The translations under genes were made by a program, and so were the position numbers. The notes below the pieces were generated by a model. It did no database searches, was not told the DNA's origin, and saw only the letters and a program-made list of their open reading frames with translations. From positions 1 to 38,949 of the forward strand of contig JAEYPI010000289.1 in the NCBI GenBank assembly GCA_023410885.1: 38,949 nt of DNA, in the 5' to 3' direction. Shown piece by piece: positions 24,237 through 32,286 of the stretch (its first letter is position 1; every line of letters starts with the position of its first letter). The DNA comes from Bacillota bacterium (GTDB lineage Bacteria; Bacillota; Clostridia; DSM-8532).

Positions 24237-25696
24237 GGACAAGACCCTATACGCTCAATCGTGTTGTAAGCTTTTTGTTTACTACCGCAGAAGGCATCTA
24301 TGGTACATCCATCAGTGTTTCAGCAAACTATATTATTATCTTCTGTGTGTTTGGTGCGTTCCTTTCTGAATTTGGTGCCGGGAAATTCCTGTACGAATTA
24401 TCGGCAGTTTTGACAAAGCGTCTTTCTGCAGCGTCAGCTAAAAGCTCTACCATATTCAGCGCGCTGATAGGCATGATCTCAGGCTCAGCTGCAGGAAACG
24501 TTGCGATAACAGGTTCCCTGACCATTCCCATGATGGTGAAGGACGGCTACACAAAGGAACAGGCGGGCGCTATTTCTGCTGTTGCAGCTACAGGCGGACA
24601 GATTATGCCTCCTGTTATGGGCGCGGCTGCTTTTATTATGGCCTCCATTGTTGGGGTCCCTTATGCGACTATTATGAAAAGCGCAGCCATACCTTCTATT
24701 CTGTACTTCGCGTCCATTTTTATCATTGTTCATCTGCTGGCGAAAAAGAAAAATATCGCTCAGGTTAACCAACAGGAGATAAAGCCCATTAAGCGAGTTT
24801 TAGCCGACGGATGGCCCTATGCATTGCCCATCATCGTGCTTATAGCTCTTATGATAGGCGTAAACTATTCACCCTTTAAATCAGCAGTTTATTCCATCGT
24901 TTCCCTTGTTGTTGTTTATATTTTAAATGAATATGCCCGTAACAAGAAAATGGATTGGAAGGACTTCACAGGAAAGATTGGACGCGCTCTAAAAGGCGGA
25001 GCTATGGATACTGTTTCTATTGCGACTGCCTGCGGTGCTGCCGGTATTCTCGCAGGTGTTATGTCCTTGACAGGTATTGGCTCCAAGCTGTCCTTGATCA
25101 TTGAAACAATGTCCGGGGGCAATCTGTTTCTGGCGTTATTCCTGACGATGATTTTATCCATTATCCTGGGTCTTGGACTTCCCACTACGGCATGCTACCT
25201 TATTTTGGCGTCAGTAGTTGCTCCGGCACTGGTTGACATGGGTGTTTCCATGATTGCAGCCCATATGTTTGTCTTCTATTACGGATGTGTATCTACCATC
25301 ACACCTCCGGTTGCCTTGGCAGCTTATGTTGCGGCGGGTGTATCCAAATCGGATCCAAACAGAACAGGTTGGCTGGCAACTTTCTATGGATTGATCAGCT
25401 ATATTCTGCCCTTCGCTTTTGCCCTGGATGCTGCGCTATTCCTTGAAGGCTCAGTTATGGCAATCATTATTTCCTCTGCCACAGCATTAATCGGAACAGT
25501 AGCCATTGGTATGGCCATAGTGGGCTATACAAGCACCAACATTAATATTCCCATACGCATTGTGCTATTCTGTGCCGGTATTTTGACAATGTCTAAGAAC
25601 TGGCTGGCCGATGTTATCGGTGTAGGAATTATTGTGTTAATTTTGGCTTATACAGCCATTAAAAAGAAGCAGGGAGCCAGGGGGGTAATAGCATAA
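24158..25696 (+). CDS. TRAP fused permease, C-terminal (DctM-like) part
   Basis: This frame encodes the large multi-helix DctM-type domain that moves substrate with a sodium gradient. Recognisable are SAAGNVAITGSLTIPMMVKDGY, AVAATGGQIMPPVMGAAAF, LGLGLPTTACYLILASVVAPAL and the C-terminal hydrophobic extension. The first in-frame start is GTG 24158, which has no ribosome binding site and lies inside the preceding frame. Homology seems to continue upstream to 24149 without a start codon. Joined to the first part it would be a normal fused permease of about 656 residues. As written it may be non-functional, or the break may be a sequencing error. Confidence 0.82.
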   Translation: MDFSLALICGLFLIYPFIGQFMPSLLRTRPYTLNRVVSFLFTTAEGIYGTSISVSANYIIIFCVFGAFLSEFGAGKFLYELSAVLTKRLSAASAKSSTIFSALIGMISGSAAGNVAITGSLTIPMMVKDGYTKEQAGAISAVAATGGQIMPPVMGAAAFIMASIVGVPYATIMKSAAIPSILYFASIFIIVHLLAKKKNIAQVNQQEIKPIKRVLADGWPYALPIIVLIALMIGVNYSPFKSAVYSIVSLVVVYILNEYARNKKMDWKDFTGKIGRALKGGAMDTVSIATACGAAGILAGVMSLTGIGSKLSLIIETMSGGNLFLALFLTMILSIILGLGLPTTACYLILASVVAPALVDMGVSMIAAHMFVFYYGCVSTITPPVALAAYVAAGVSKSDPNRTGWLATFYGLISYILPFAFALDAALFLEGSVMAIIISSATALIGTVAIGMAIVGYTSTNINIPIRIVLFCAGILTMSKNWLADVIGVGIIVLILAYTAIKKKQGARGVIA

Positions 25697-26901
25697 TGGA
25701 TTTATGGAAAAATGAAGACTGGTGGGTAAGTCCCTATAATTTTACACCAGAAGTGTTACAGCAATATAAATTACCTGCCAATGTTATTATTCATGATGCG
25801 ACCTTAAGAGACGGTGAGCAGACGCCCGGGGTCGTTATGAGCGTGGCTGATAAAGTCGAAATTGCCAAACTACTGGATAGCATAGGCGTTGAACGTATTG
25901 AGGCCGGAATGCCTGCAGTTTCAGAGCCCGATAGACAAGCCATTCAACAGATCAGCCAATTGGGGCTAAAGGCAAAAATCTTTACCTTTGCCCGGGGCAA
26001 AAACGAAGATATCGACATGGCTATAGACTGCGGTGCTGATGGGGTCATTATTGAAATGCCCACCAGTGATCCAAAGCTCAAGTATCAGTTCCCTAAATGG
26101 TCTGAGCAGGATGTTATAGACATCAGCCTTAATGCTGTTAAATATGCCAAGGAACGGGGACTAGAGGTTGTCTACTTTGGCTATGACACCACCCGTGCCA
26201 ATCTGGATTTTCTTTTCAGACTGTATGACACAGTTATCGGAGAAGGAAAGCCTGATGGAATCGGCCTTGTTGACACCATGGGCTGCGCTACTCCCAGCAC
26301 CATAAACTGGTTGGTCAAAAAAATAAAAGCGCGTTATGACATTCGTGTTGAGATTCATACCCATAACGATTATGGTATGGCTGTGGCGACCTCTTTGGCT
26401 GCGATAGAGGCCGGAGCGGAAGTTATTCACACCTGTATCAACGGTCTTGGAGAAAGAACCGGAAATGCTGCGCTTGAACCAGTATTAGTAGCCTTACGGA
26501 CTATGTATGGACTGGGTCACCAGTACAACTTAGACCAGCTCAAGGCCTGTTCCGACCGTGTTGAGCAGATCGCAAAAATTGCTAAACCTAATAACCAGCC
26601 CTTTGTCGGACGCAATGTTTATGTGCGAGAATCGGGAATAGGCATTGATTTGGTGCAAGAAAGACCTCTGGCCATGTTTGCAGTCACACCCGAGTTGACT
26701 GGTAATAAATCAGGGGTTGTGTTGGGAAAGAAGAGCGGCTTGCGCTCCATTGAAGTGAAGCTTGACAACTTGGGTGTTGCACATCCCGATGAAGCGATCA
26801 TGCGCAGTATACTCAATGATGTAAAGAATTACAGTATTGAACACGGCTCTTTGGTCAGTGATGAAGTATTCATGGAAATATACAGGAAGAATGTCCAATA
26901 A
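25696..26901 (+). CDS. Homocitrate/isopropylmalate synthase-family (DRE-TIM metallolyase) enzyme
   Basis: A 401-residue TIM-barrel enzyme of the LeuA/NifV/HMG-CoA lyase superfamily. The metal and catalytic motif is HDATLRDGEQTPG near residue 33 (usually D-T-T-L-R-D-G-E-Q), followed by IEAGMPAVSE, LVDTMGCATPS, the metal-binding HTHNDYGMA and NGLGERTGNAALE. It lacks the C-terminal allosteric domain of true LeuA. Such enzymes condense acetyl-CoA with 2-oxo acids or cleave the products; the substrate is not predictable. Its ATG overlaps the permease stop (TAATG), and no other leucine or nif gene is near, so a catabolic role with the transporter is likely. Confidence 0.8.
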   Translation: MDLWKNEDWWVSPYNFTPEVLQQYKLPANVIIHDATLRDGEQTPGVVMSVADKVEIAKLLDSIGVERIEAGMPAVSEPDRQAIQQISQLGLKAKIFTFARGKNEDIDMAIDCGADGVIIEMPTSDPKLKYQFPKWSEQDVIDISLNAVKYAKERGLEVVYFGYDTTRANLDFLFRLYDTVIGEGKPDGIGLVDTMGCATPSTINWLVKKIKARYDIRVEIHTHNDYGMAVATSLAAIEAGAEVIHTCINGLGERTGNAALEPVLVALRTMYGLGHQYNLDQLKACSDRVEQIAKIAKPNNQPFVGRNVYVRESGIGIDLVQERPLAMFAVTPELTGNKSGVVLGKKSGLRSIEVKLDNLGVAHPDEAIMRSILNDVKNYSIEHGSLVSDEVFMEIYRKNVQ

Positions 26902-26963
26902 AATTGGCATAGACTGTCCAATATTTCTTTTGCAGTACGATTCTACGTTGAAGGAGAGATATC

Positions 26964-27740
26964 ATGTACAAAATCTATGACCTTAGTCTAGCAATAGAGC
27001 ATAATGCAACGGAGCCGAACCCGCCGAGTATCGTTCGAGCACCCCATGAATCAGGGCCTGCCCGTCTTGGAAAAATAGCCGGAATTGAACCCGAAGACTT
27101 TCCCTATGACACCGCTTTGGCCACCGCTGTGATCACGGCCGGTGAACACAACGGGACCCATATAGACGCACCTTATCATTATGGTGCTATGAGTGAAGGT
27201 AAACCCGCCATGACGGTAGATCAAGTTCCGCTGGAATGGTGTATCGGACCCGGTGTTGTTCTGGACATGAGGGGAAAAGAGCCTGGCAGTGAGATCACTG
27301 TTGAGGATCTTGAAACTGAATTGAAGCGGATAGACTACGAGCTAAAGGCGGGAGATATTCCCTTAATCCAGACCGGATGCGACAAGTATTGGGGTACGGA
27401 TACAAAAACCTATCTTTCCATGCAATCGGGCCTTGGGGTTTCAGGGCTCAAGTGGCTACTGGATAAGGGTGTTAAATGTATCGGTATCGACGCATGGACC
27501 TTGGACAGACCCGTTCCGGCCATGGTTCAGACCTATCGTGAAACCGGTGATAAATCAGCGCTATGGCCTACACATTTTTACGGACGGCAACAAAGCTATT
27601 TGCAGATTGAAAAGCTCTGTGGACTTGATAAGCTGCCAAAGCCTCATGGTTTTACCGTAATGGCCTTACCTGTCAAGATTGACAAAGGTACAGCAGGCTG
27701 GTGTCGTGCAGTAGCAGTATACGAATCTGATAAGGAATAA
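26964..27740 (+). CDS. Cyclase-family metal-dependent hydrolase
   Basis: A 258-residue member of the cyclase family (kynurenine formamidase, isatin hydrolase and relatives). The metal motif is HNGTHIDAPYHY (HxGTHxDxPxH type). Other family features are the N-terminal IYDLSLAIEHN and GVKCIGIDAWTLDRP. Family members hydrolyse amides or cyclic amides and use Mn or Zn. AAGGAGAG precedes the ATG, 62 bases after the metallolyase gene. In this context it may open a ring or amide in the compound imported by the TRAP system; the substrate is unknown. Confidence 0.82.
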   Translation: MYKIYDLSLAIEHNATEPNPPSIVRAPHESGPARLGKIAGIEPEDFPYDTALATAVITAGEHNGTHIDAPYHYGAMSEGKPAMTVDQVPLEWCIGPGVVLDMRGKEPGSEITVEDLETELKRIDYELKAGDIPLIQTGCDKYWGTDTKTYLSMQSGLGVSGLKWLLDKGVKCIGIDAWTLDRPVPAMVQTYRETGDKSALWPTHFYGRQQSYLQIEKLCGLDKLPKPHGFTVMALPVKIDKGTAGWCRAVAVYESDKE

Positions 27741-27811
27741 CATTACAACTATAAGTTTACCAATTGGGAATCATAAACAAGAGTGAAAAAACTGTGCCAT
27801 AATTATATTTG

Positions 27812-27838
27812 AGGTGGTTTGCTGTAGGCGAACCACCT
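27812..27838. terminator. Hairpin after the cyclase gene
   Basis: AGGTGGTTTGC (27812-27822) pairs with GCGAACCACCT (27828-27838) over a 5-nt loop, with one G-U. There is no T run, so it is either a processing or stability hairpin at the end of the operon or a factor-dependent terminator. The rest of the 274-base gap holds only the candidate operator below. Confidence 0.4.
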
Positions 27839-27959
27839 TATGGCGCAGAGCCTGATTTAGCCATGGAATGATCGTGTCCATATCAGAGGAGCTGTCTGAG
27901 TTAGGGATATTTAGACAGAAAGTGTATAAATTAATGCAATTATTTTATATTGATATAGA

Positions 27960-27973
27960 AATATATGGTATAC
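27960..27973. promoter_or_regulatory. Candidate GntR operator half-site before its own gene
   Basis: AATATATGGTATA here matches AATATATGATATA at 22669-22681 in 12 of 13 positions, and a GTATAC palindrome lies at its end. It sits 42 bases upstream of the regulator start. The region is AT-rich, so chance similarity cannot be excluded. Confidence 0.4.
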
Positions 27974-28014
27974 TTACTGAGGGAAAATGTGTTTACAGAG
28001 AGGGGGCTTAGACT

Positions 28015-28650
28015 GTGGAGAGTTATACAACAAAATCAACGATGGTTTATAATCTTCTTAAACAAAGAATTGAAACCCAATATTACCGCCAAGGCGAAAG
28101 CATTGTGATATCGAATGTCGCCAAGGAAATGGATATTTCTGCAATTCCGATCCGAGAGGCAATGAAAAGACTGGAAACAGAAGGATACCTAAGAATTGTT
28201 CCTCATAAAGGAGCCGTGGTTACACGCTTTAGTGAGGAGAATATCGTAGAAATTATTGAAATTAGAGCAGTTCTTGAAGGACTGGCATCTAAGAAATCAA
28301 TAAAATGGATTAAAGACACAGATATTCAAAAGCTCAATGATCTGATAAACAGTATGGATGCCAGCATAAACTCACAGAATGTAAGTGACTTTCGCAGATT
28401 TAATAGAGAATTCCATACTATTATTTATACAGCTTCGAACAGTGAAAGATTGACGGATATGATCTCGCAGTTTTGGGAAATCAGCGATTGGGCCTATAAG
28501 AAAATGCAGGAAAGTCCTGAAATCATGAAAAAGTCTAATCAGGAACACAGAGAAATTGTCAGGATGTTAATCGAAAAGAATGAAGATTCAATTGAGCAAT
28601 ATGTGCGTGACCATAAATTAAAACTGAAAGGCAAGTATGGTGAGGACTGA
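28015..28650 (+). CDS. GntR-family transcriptional regulator (FadR/FCD type)
   Basis: A 211-residue regulator. The N-terminal winged helix-turn-helix includes GESIVISNVAKEMDISAIPIREAMKRLETEGYL and the wing RIVPHKGAVVTRF. The all-helical C-terminal part (EIIEIRAVLEGLASKKS, FHTIIYTASNSERL, HREIVRMLIEKNEDSIEQYVRDH) fits the FCD ligand-binding domain, which typically binds organic acids, often through metal-binding His residues. The GTG start follows AGAGGGGG. Placed after the TRAP, metallolyase and cyclase genes, it is the likely local regulator of that cluster. Confidence 0.88.
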   Translation: MESYTTKSTMVYNLLKQRIETQYYRQGESIVISNVAKEMDISAIPIREAMKRLETEGYLRIVPHKGAVVTRFSEENIVEIIEIRAVLEGLASKKSIKWIKDTDIQKLNDLINSMDASINSQNVSDFRRFNREFHTIIYTASNSERLTDMISQFWEISDWAYKKMQESPEIMKKSNQEHREIVRMLIEKNEDSIEQYVRDHKLKLKGKYGED

Positions 28651-28714
28651 GCGAGTAAATCAGGTCCTTCGTATCCCTCCTGTAGTTAAGAGATCAGAGT
28701 TTTTTGCATAATAT

Positions 28715-28756
28715 AAAGACAAAGCTTTCCGCCAATGGCAGGCTATGTCTTTTTTT
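28715..28756 (+). terminator. Intrinsic terminator of the GntR gene
   Basis: AAAGACA (28715-28721) pairs with TGTCTTT (28746-28752), with inner AGC/GCT and GCC-AAT-GGC pairing, then a T run to 28756. It ends the TRAP-cluster region before the chromate transporter genes. Confidence 0.75.
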
Positions 28757-28900
28757 ATGGAAAGAACGCAGTATGGTAGGTGAATAACATCAGTCCATGA
28801 ATACTATGACACCTTGAAGAAAGAATATAGAAAGGTGTAATTATTTTATCGAATAAAATCAAGTCTTTGATACAAGGATCCAGCTAAATGAGGAATGCTC

Positions 28901-29470
28901 ATGGAGAAATCAAAATCGAAAGTCTTGTGGGATCTTTTTTTTACCTTCTTTAAAATCGGTGCTTTTACAATCGGCGGAGGCCTTGCCATGCTACCGGTAA
29001 TAGAGAGAGAGATTGTAGATAAGAAGGGCTATATAGACAAAGAAGAGGTCATTGATGCCTTCGCGGTCTCCCAATCCCTTCCCGGTGTTATTGCCATAAA
29101 CTCTGCTATTTATGTGGGTTATCGTATCAACCGTTTCGTCGGCGCTCTTGTTACGGCATTGGGAGTTATTCTTCCCTCCTTCATTACCATTCTGATTATC
29201 GCCGTGTTGTTTAAAACAGTAAGCGGCAATGTCTGGGTAAATAAGGCGTTGACAGGTGTAAAAGCCGGGGTTGCAGGTGTTATTGTCGTATCGGTTGCAG
29301 GCTTGGGGAAAAAGACTATTAAAGATGTGTTTGCCCTGGTTCTTGCTCTTGTGGCCTTTGTTCTTGCAGCCGTATTTGACGTAAGCATCGTGATTATTGT
29401 CATAACAGGAGCACTTTTAGGTTGTCTTTACTATGGGATTTGGAGGGTGAGAAAGCATGGTGCTTCTTAA
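28901..29470 (+). CDS. Chromate transporter-type (CHR) protein, subunit A
   Basis: Half-size member of the CHR family, with about five hydrophobic segments and the signature FFKIGAFTIGGGLAMLPVIEREI, then VSQSLPGVIAINSAIYVGYR. In many Firmicutes CHR is encoded as two separate half proteins that act together; some export chromate, but many are of unknown substrate. I choose ATG 28901 (189 residues), 6 bases after GAGGA, over the ATG two codons earlier, which would sit directly on it. The gene overlaps its partner by 14 bases. Confidence 0.82.
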   Translation: MEKSKSKVLWDLFFTFFKIGAFTIGGGLAMLPVIEREIVDKKGYIDKEEVIDAFAVSQSLPGVIAINSAIYVGYRINRFVGALVTALGVILPSFITILIIAVLFKTVSGNVWVNKALTGVKAGVAGVIVVSVAGLGKKTIKDVFALVLALVAFVLAAVFDVSIVIIVITGALLGCLYYGIWRVRKHGAS

Positions 29471-29996
29471 CCTTTTCCTCTTTTTTTTTAAGATCGGATT
29501 AGTTGGTTTCGGTGGAGGTTATGCTATATTAACCATGATCCAAAAGGAGCTTTTGGCCTTTGGCTGGGTCACTGCTGAAGAGTTTGGCAATATCGCGGCC
29601 ATCTCTCAGATGACGCCGGGCCCCATAGCAGTAAATGCCGCTACTTATGTGGGTTACCGTGTTGGAGGATTTTGGGGCTCATTGCTGGCCACAGTTGGGG
29701 TGACCTTACCATCGCTTATTCTGGTCATTTTAGTGGCTCATTTTATTATTAGGTTTAAAGAAAGCCGCTGGGTGGATGCCGGAAAGAAGGGGATAAGGCC
29801 CGTAACAGTAGCGTTTATTGCATCAGCCGCCATTTTCTTTGCTTATGAATCCTTTGTGGATTTGAGTCTGCCCCTGTTAGTCAATCCAGGAGCTTTTGCC
29901 GTCTTTGCTCTGGCGATATTGGCATCGCTGGTCCTTAAACTAGACACCATACTGATCATTCTGTTATCGGCTGTACTGGGATTAATCATCCTTTAG
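29457..29996 (+). CDS. Chromate transporter-type (CHR) protein, subunit B
   Basis: The second half-size CHR protein (179 residues), with the matching signature FFKIGLVGFGGGYAILTMIQKEL and ISQMTPGPIAVNAATYVGYRVGG. It starts inside the end of subunit A, preceded by GGAGGGTG, so the two are translationally coupled and probably form a hetero-dimer. The sequence similarity of the two halves shows that they arose by duplication. Substrate is not predictable from sequence. Confidence 0.82.
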   Translation: MVLLNLFLFFFKIGLVGFGGGYAILTMIQKELLAFGWVTAEEFGNIAAISQMTPGPIAVNAATYVGYRVGGFWGSLLATVGVTLPSLILVILVAHFIIRFKESRWVDAGKKGIRPVTVAFIASAAIFFAYESFVDLSLPLLVNPGAFAVFALAILASLVLKLDTILIILLSAVLGLIIL

Positions 29997-30061
29997 TTGA
30001 CTAGATTTATAGATTATTTTACAATAAGCTGATATAATCAGCGGGAGAAGCGGATGAAACC

Positions 30062-30093
30062 AAAAAAGCCCAGACCTATTCAGCCTTGGGCTT
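30062..30093 (-). terminator. Intrinsic terminator of the HPr-like gene
   Basis: AAGCCCA (30066-30072) pairs with TGGGCTT (30087-30093). Read on the minus strand the stem runs into a U tract (A62-A67 of the plus strand). It lies 22 bases beyond the stop of the minus-strand HPr-like gene. Confidence 0.8.
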
Positions 30094-30115
30094 GTGCTTA
30101 TGATAGAGAATGGGG

Positions 30116-30346
30116 TCAATCGATAATGATCCCCTTGATCTCATTGATAAAAGCGTCGGCGTTATCGTTATGGACCTCTACCTTGATAGGCTTGGAAAGA
30201 TCCAGACTGAAAATACCCATAATGGATTTGGCATCAACGATATACCGGCCAGATGTGAGGTCAACGTCAAAATCATATTTATTGACGATGTTCACAAAGT
30301 CTTTTACATCATTTATGGACTTTAATAGAATGTTGAACGTTTTCAT
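30116..30346 (-). CDS. HPr-like protein without the phosphorylatable histidine
   Basis: A 76-residue protein of the PTS HPr fold. The second half keeps the region around regulatory Ser46 of HPr (VDAKSIMGIFSLDLSKPI, Ser41 here). The first half lacks the GxHARPA motif with catalytic His15, so it cannot pass on phosphate from PEP. This is like Bacillus Crh, which keeps only the serine site and acts in carbon catabolite control with CcpA. Similar proteins are common in Clostridia but their role is not established. I start at ATG 30346, after AGGCGG; an extension of 12 codons would not fit the family. Confidence 0.78.
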   Translation of the reverse strand: MKTFNILLKSINDVKDFVNIVNKYDFDVDLTSGRYIVDAKSIMGIFSLDLSKPIKVEVHNDNADAFINEIKGIIID

Positions 30347-30483
30347 TGGTTTATTACACCGCCTTTCAGTGCTAAAATGCAATCAACACAATTATAAGTT
30401 TAGTACCAGAATCAGCAGTAGTCAATGACTAAAGTGTTAAGAGTTTATGATATAAAATGTAACAAATCTAGGAAGTGATACAA

Positions 30484-31791
30484 ATGGAGCAAAAAAAGAG
30501 GGTTGCCTTTATTACTTTAGGTTGTAAGGTTAACACATCGGAAACAGAAGGCATGAAGCGTCTCTTCTGTGAAGCAGGCTATGAGCCTGTCTCGAGCGAC
30601 GAATACGCAGATGTTTATATTGTTAATACCTGCACGGTTACCAGTATGGGCGATAAAAAATCAAGACAGATGCTAAGAAGAGCCCATAGCCTTAACCCTG
30701 CTGCTGTAATCGCGGCAGTTGGTTGCTTTGCCCAGGTTTCTCCTGATAAAGCCGCTGAGATTGAGGGGGTTAATCTTGTTGTAGGTAATAATATGAAGCA
30801 TCGCATTGTGGAGCTTGTTGAAAAGACTGATAGGGAGGGCCCCAAAAAGTATGTCAAGGAGAGAAAAGCACTCACGGAATACGAGGAGCTGCCGATTGAA
30901 ACTTACGAAGGTCATACGCGCGCTTTTTTAAAGATACAGGACGGCTGTGATCAATTTTGCTCCTATTGCATCATACCCTATGCCCGAGGCCCTGTAAGGA
31001 GCAGGGGAATGTCGGAGGTTATTAAGGAAGCTGAGGGCTTCGCTTCTCGAGGCTTTAAGGAAGTGGTGCTAACAGGGATTCATTTAACCTCTTACGGTGA
31101 TGAAAAAAACGGAACCGGTCTTGGCGATCTTATTCGGGAGGTTCATGCCATAGAGGGAATTGAACGAATTCGCTTGGGTTCATTGGAACCTATGTTTTTA
31201 ACTCAAGAATTCATAAATAGTATCGAGGGACTACATAAACTCTGTCCTCATTTTCATATCTCCCTTCAGAGCGGTAGTGAAAAGACCCTAAAGCATATGA
31301 ACCGAAAATATTCCCCGGAGGATTACCGTCGTATTGTGAGGGCTTTGAAGGAGCAAATCCCGGAAGTCATGATTACTACAGATGTTATGGTGGGTTTTCC
31401 CGGTGAAACCGACGAGGCGTTCCTGGAATCTTACAGGTTCTGTGAAGAAATGGATTTTTTATGGATTCATGTCTTTAAGTATTCACCAAGGCAGGGGACC
31501 CCGGCTGCTCGCTTCGCAGACCAGGTTGATCCCAAGATCAAGGAGCAGCGGAGCAAGAGCTTGATTGCGCTTGCAGAGAAGATGCGCCAAAGGAACTATG
31601 AACGTTTTGAGGGACATCAAATGCCGGTTTTACTGGAGCAGCAAATAGAAGGGAGCCTTGGGGACATGGAGGGATTGACCCCCAACTATATTCCCGTAGC
31701 CGTCAAGATTGAAAAAGGATATTCCGGGGAAATATTAAATATAAAGCTTGCAGGCATAGAGGGTGAGCGCATGAGGGGACTTCTTGTGTAA
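30484..31791 (+). CDS. mtaB: tRNA t6A37 methylthiotransferase MtaB
   Basis: MtaB converts t6A at position 37 of tRNAs reading ANN codons to ms2t6A. The N-terminal UPF0004 domain supplies one iron-sulphur cluster (Cys in TLGCKVN, NTCTVTS and GCFAQ). The radical SAM cluster motif CDQFCSYC is at residues 155-162 and the C-terminal TRAM domain is present. Blocks such as HISLQSGSEKTLKHMNRKY and MVGFPGETDE are typical of the family. I start at ATG 30484, 6 bases after GGAAGTG (435 residues). Confidence 0.9.
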   Translation: MEQKKRVAFITLGCKVNTSETEGMKRLFCEAGYEPVSSDEYADVYIVNTCTVTSMGDKKSRQMLRRAHSLNPAAVIAAVGCFAQVSPDKAAEIEGVNLVVGNNMKHRIVELVEKTDREGPKKYVKERKALTEYEELPIETYEGHTRAFLKIQDGCDQFCSYCIIPYARGPVRSRGMSEVIKEAEGFASRGFKEVVLTGIHLTSYGDEKNGTGLGDLIREVHAIEGIERIRLGSLEPMFLTQEFINSIEGLHKLCPHFHISLQSGSEKTLKHMNRKYSPEDYRRIVRALKEQIPEVMITTDVMVGFPGETDEAFLESYRFCEEMDFLWIHVFKYSPRQGTPAARFADQVDPKIKEQRSKSLIALAEKMRQRNYERFEGHQMPVLLEQQIEGSLGDMEGLTPNYIPVAVKIEKGYSGEILNIKLAGIEGERMRGLLV

Positions 31792-31853
31792 GCTAACAAT
31801 ATGATTTCGAATCTGTGTCATAACTTGATAAAATGCTTTGTATGTATTAAGAT

Positions 31854-31930
31854 AATAACATCACCTGTTACTGAAATCATAGATTTCGAACAGGTAAAGG
31901 TAATAGGTTACCGAGTTATTGATACTTCGT
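31854..31930 (+). repeat. Family 2 palindromic repeat, copy before ireB
   Basis: Same length and layout as the copy before murE. The outer arms are AATAAC (31854) and GTTATT (31915), the middle arms CCTGTTACT (31864-31872) and GGTAATAGG (31899-31907), the inner hairpin GAAATC-ATA-GATTTC (31873-31887), and the end is GATACTTCGT. The middle arms differ from the other copy but stay pairable through G-U pairs. Confidence 0.8.
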
Positions 31931-31984
31931 ATTAATGATAAAAGTAATTCCCGGCAGTGGTTCGGGTAGGAAGCGGGTGAAACA

Positions 31985-32227
31985 ATGAATTCGGGGACGA
32001 TGAAATTTGACTTTAATAATGATAAAACCAATCAAACCCGTGAAATCATATTAAAGGTATATGAGGCGCTTAATGAGAAGGGCTATAATCCCATCAGCCA
32101 GATTGTAGGCTATATCATGTCGGGAGACCCCACCTACATTACCAGCCACAATAATGCCAGAAGTCTTATTAGAAGGTTGGAACGTGACGAGATTCTTGAA
32201 GAACTGGTAAGGCACTATTTAAAATGA
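31985..32227 (+). CDS. ireB: IreB-family regulatory phosphoprotein
   Basis: An 80-residue member of the UPF0297/DUF965 family, recognisable from VYEALNEKGYNPISQIVGYIMSGDPTYITSHNNAR and IRRLERDEILEELVRHYLK. In Enterococcus IreB is a target of the PASTA kinase IreK and lowers intrinsic cephalosporin resistance; the Thr pair there lies near the N-terminus, where MKFDFNNDKTNQTRE is seen here. In most Firmicutes it is followed by ruvX; here it is followed by a terminator and an aldo/keto reductase gene. No PASTA kinase gene is in the window. Confidence 0.9.
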   Translation: MNSGTMKFDFNNDKTNQTREIILKVYEALNEKGYNPISQIVGYIMSGDPTYITSHNNARSLIRRLERDEILEELVRHYLK

Positions 32228-32286
32228 CGATAATATAAAAAGTAGAATTTTTAGTGTCGCATTTTTACCAACAATGTTATGAATGA

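Noticed and set aside
30054..30428. Plus-strand open frames opposite the HPr-like gene
   Set aside because: They are shadows of the minus-strand gene and its terminator; the minus-strand product has clear HPr-type sequence.
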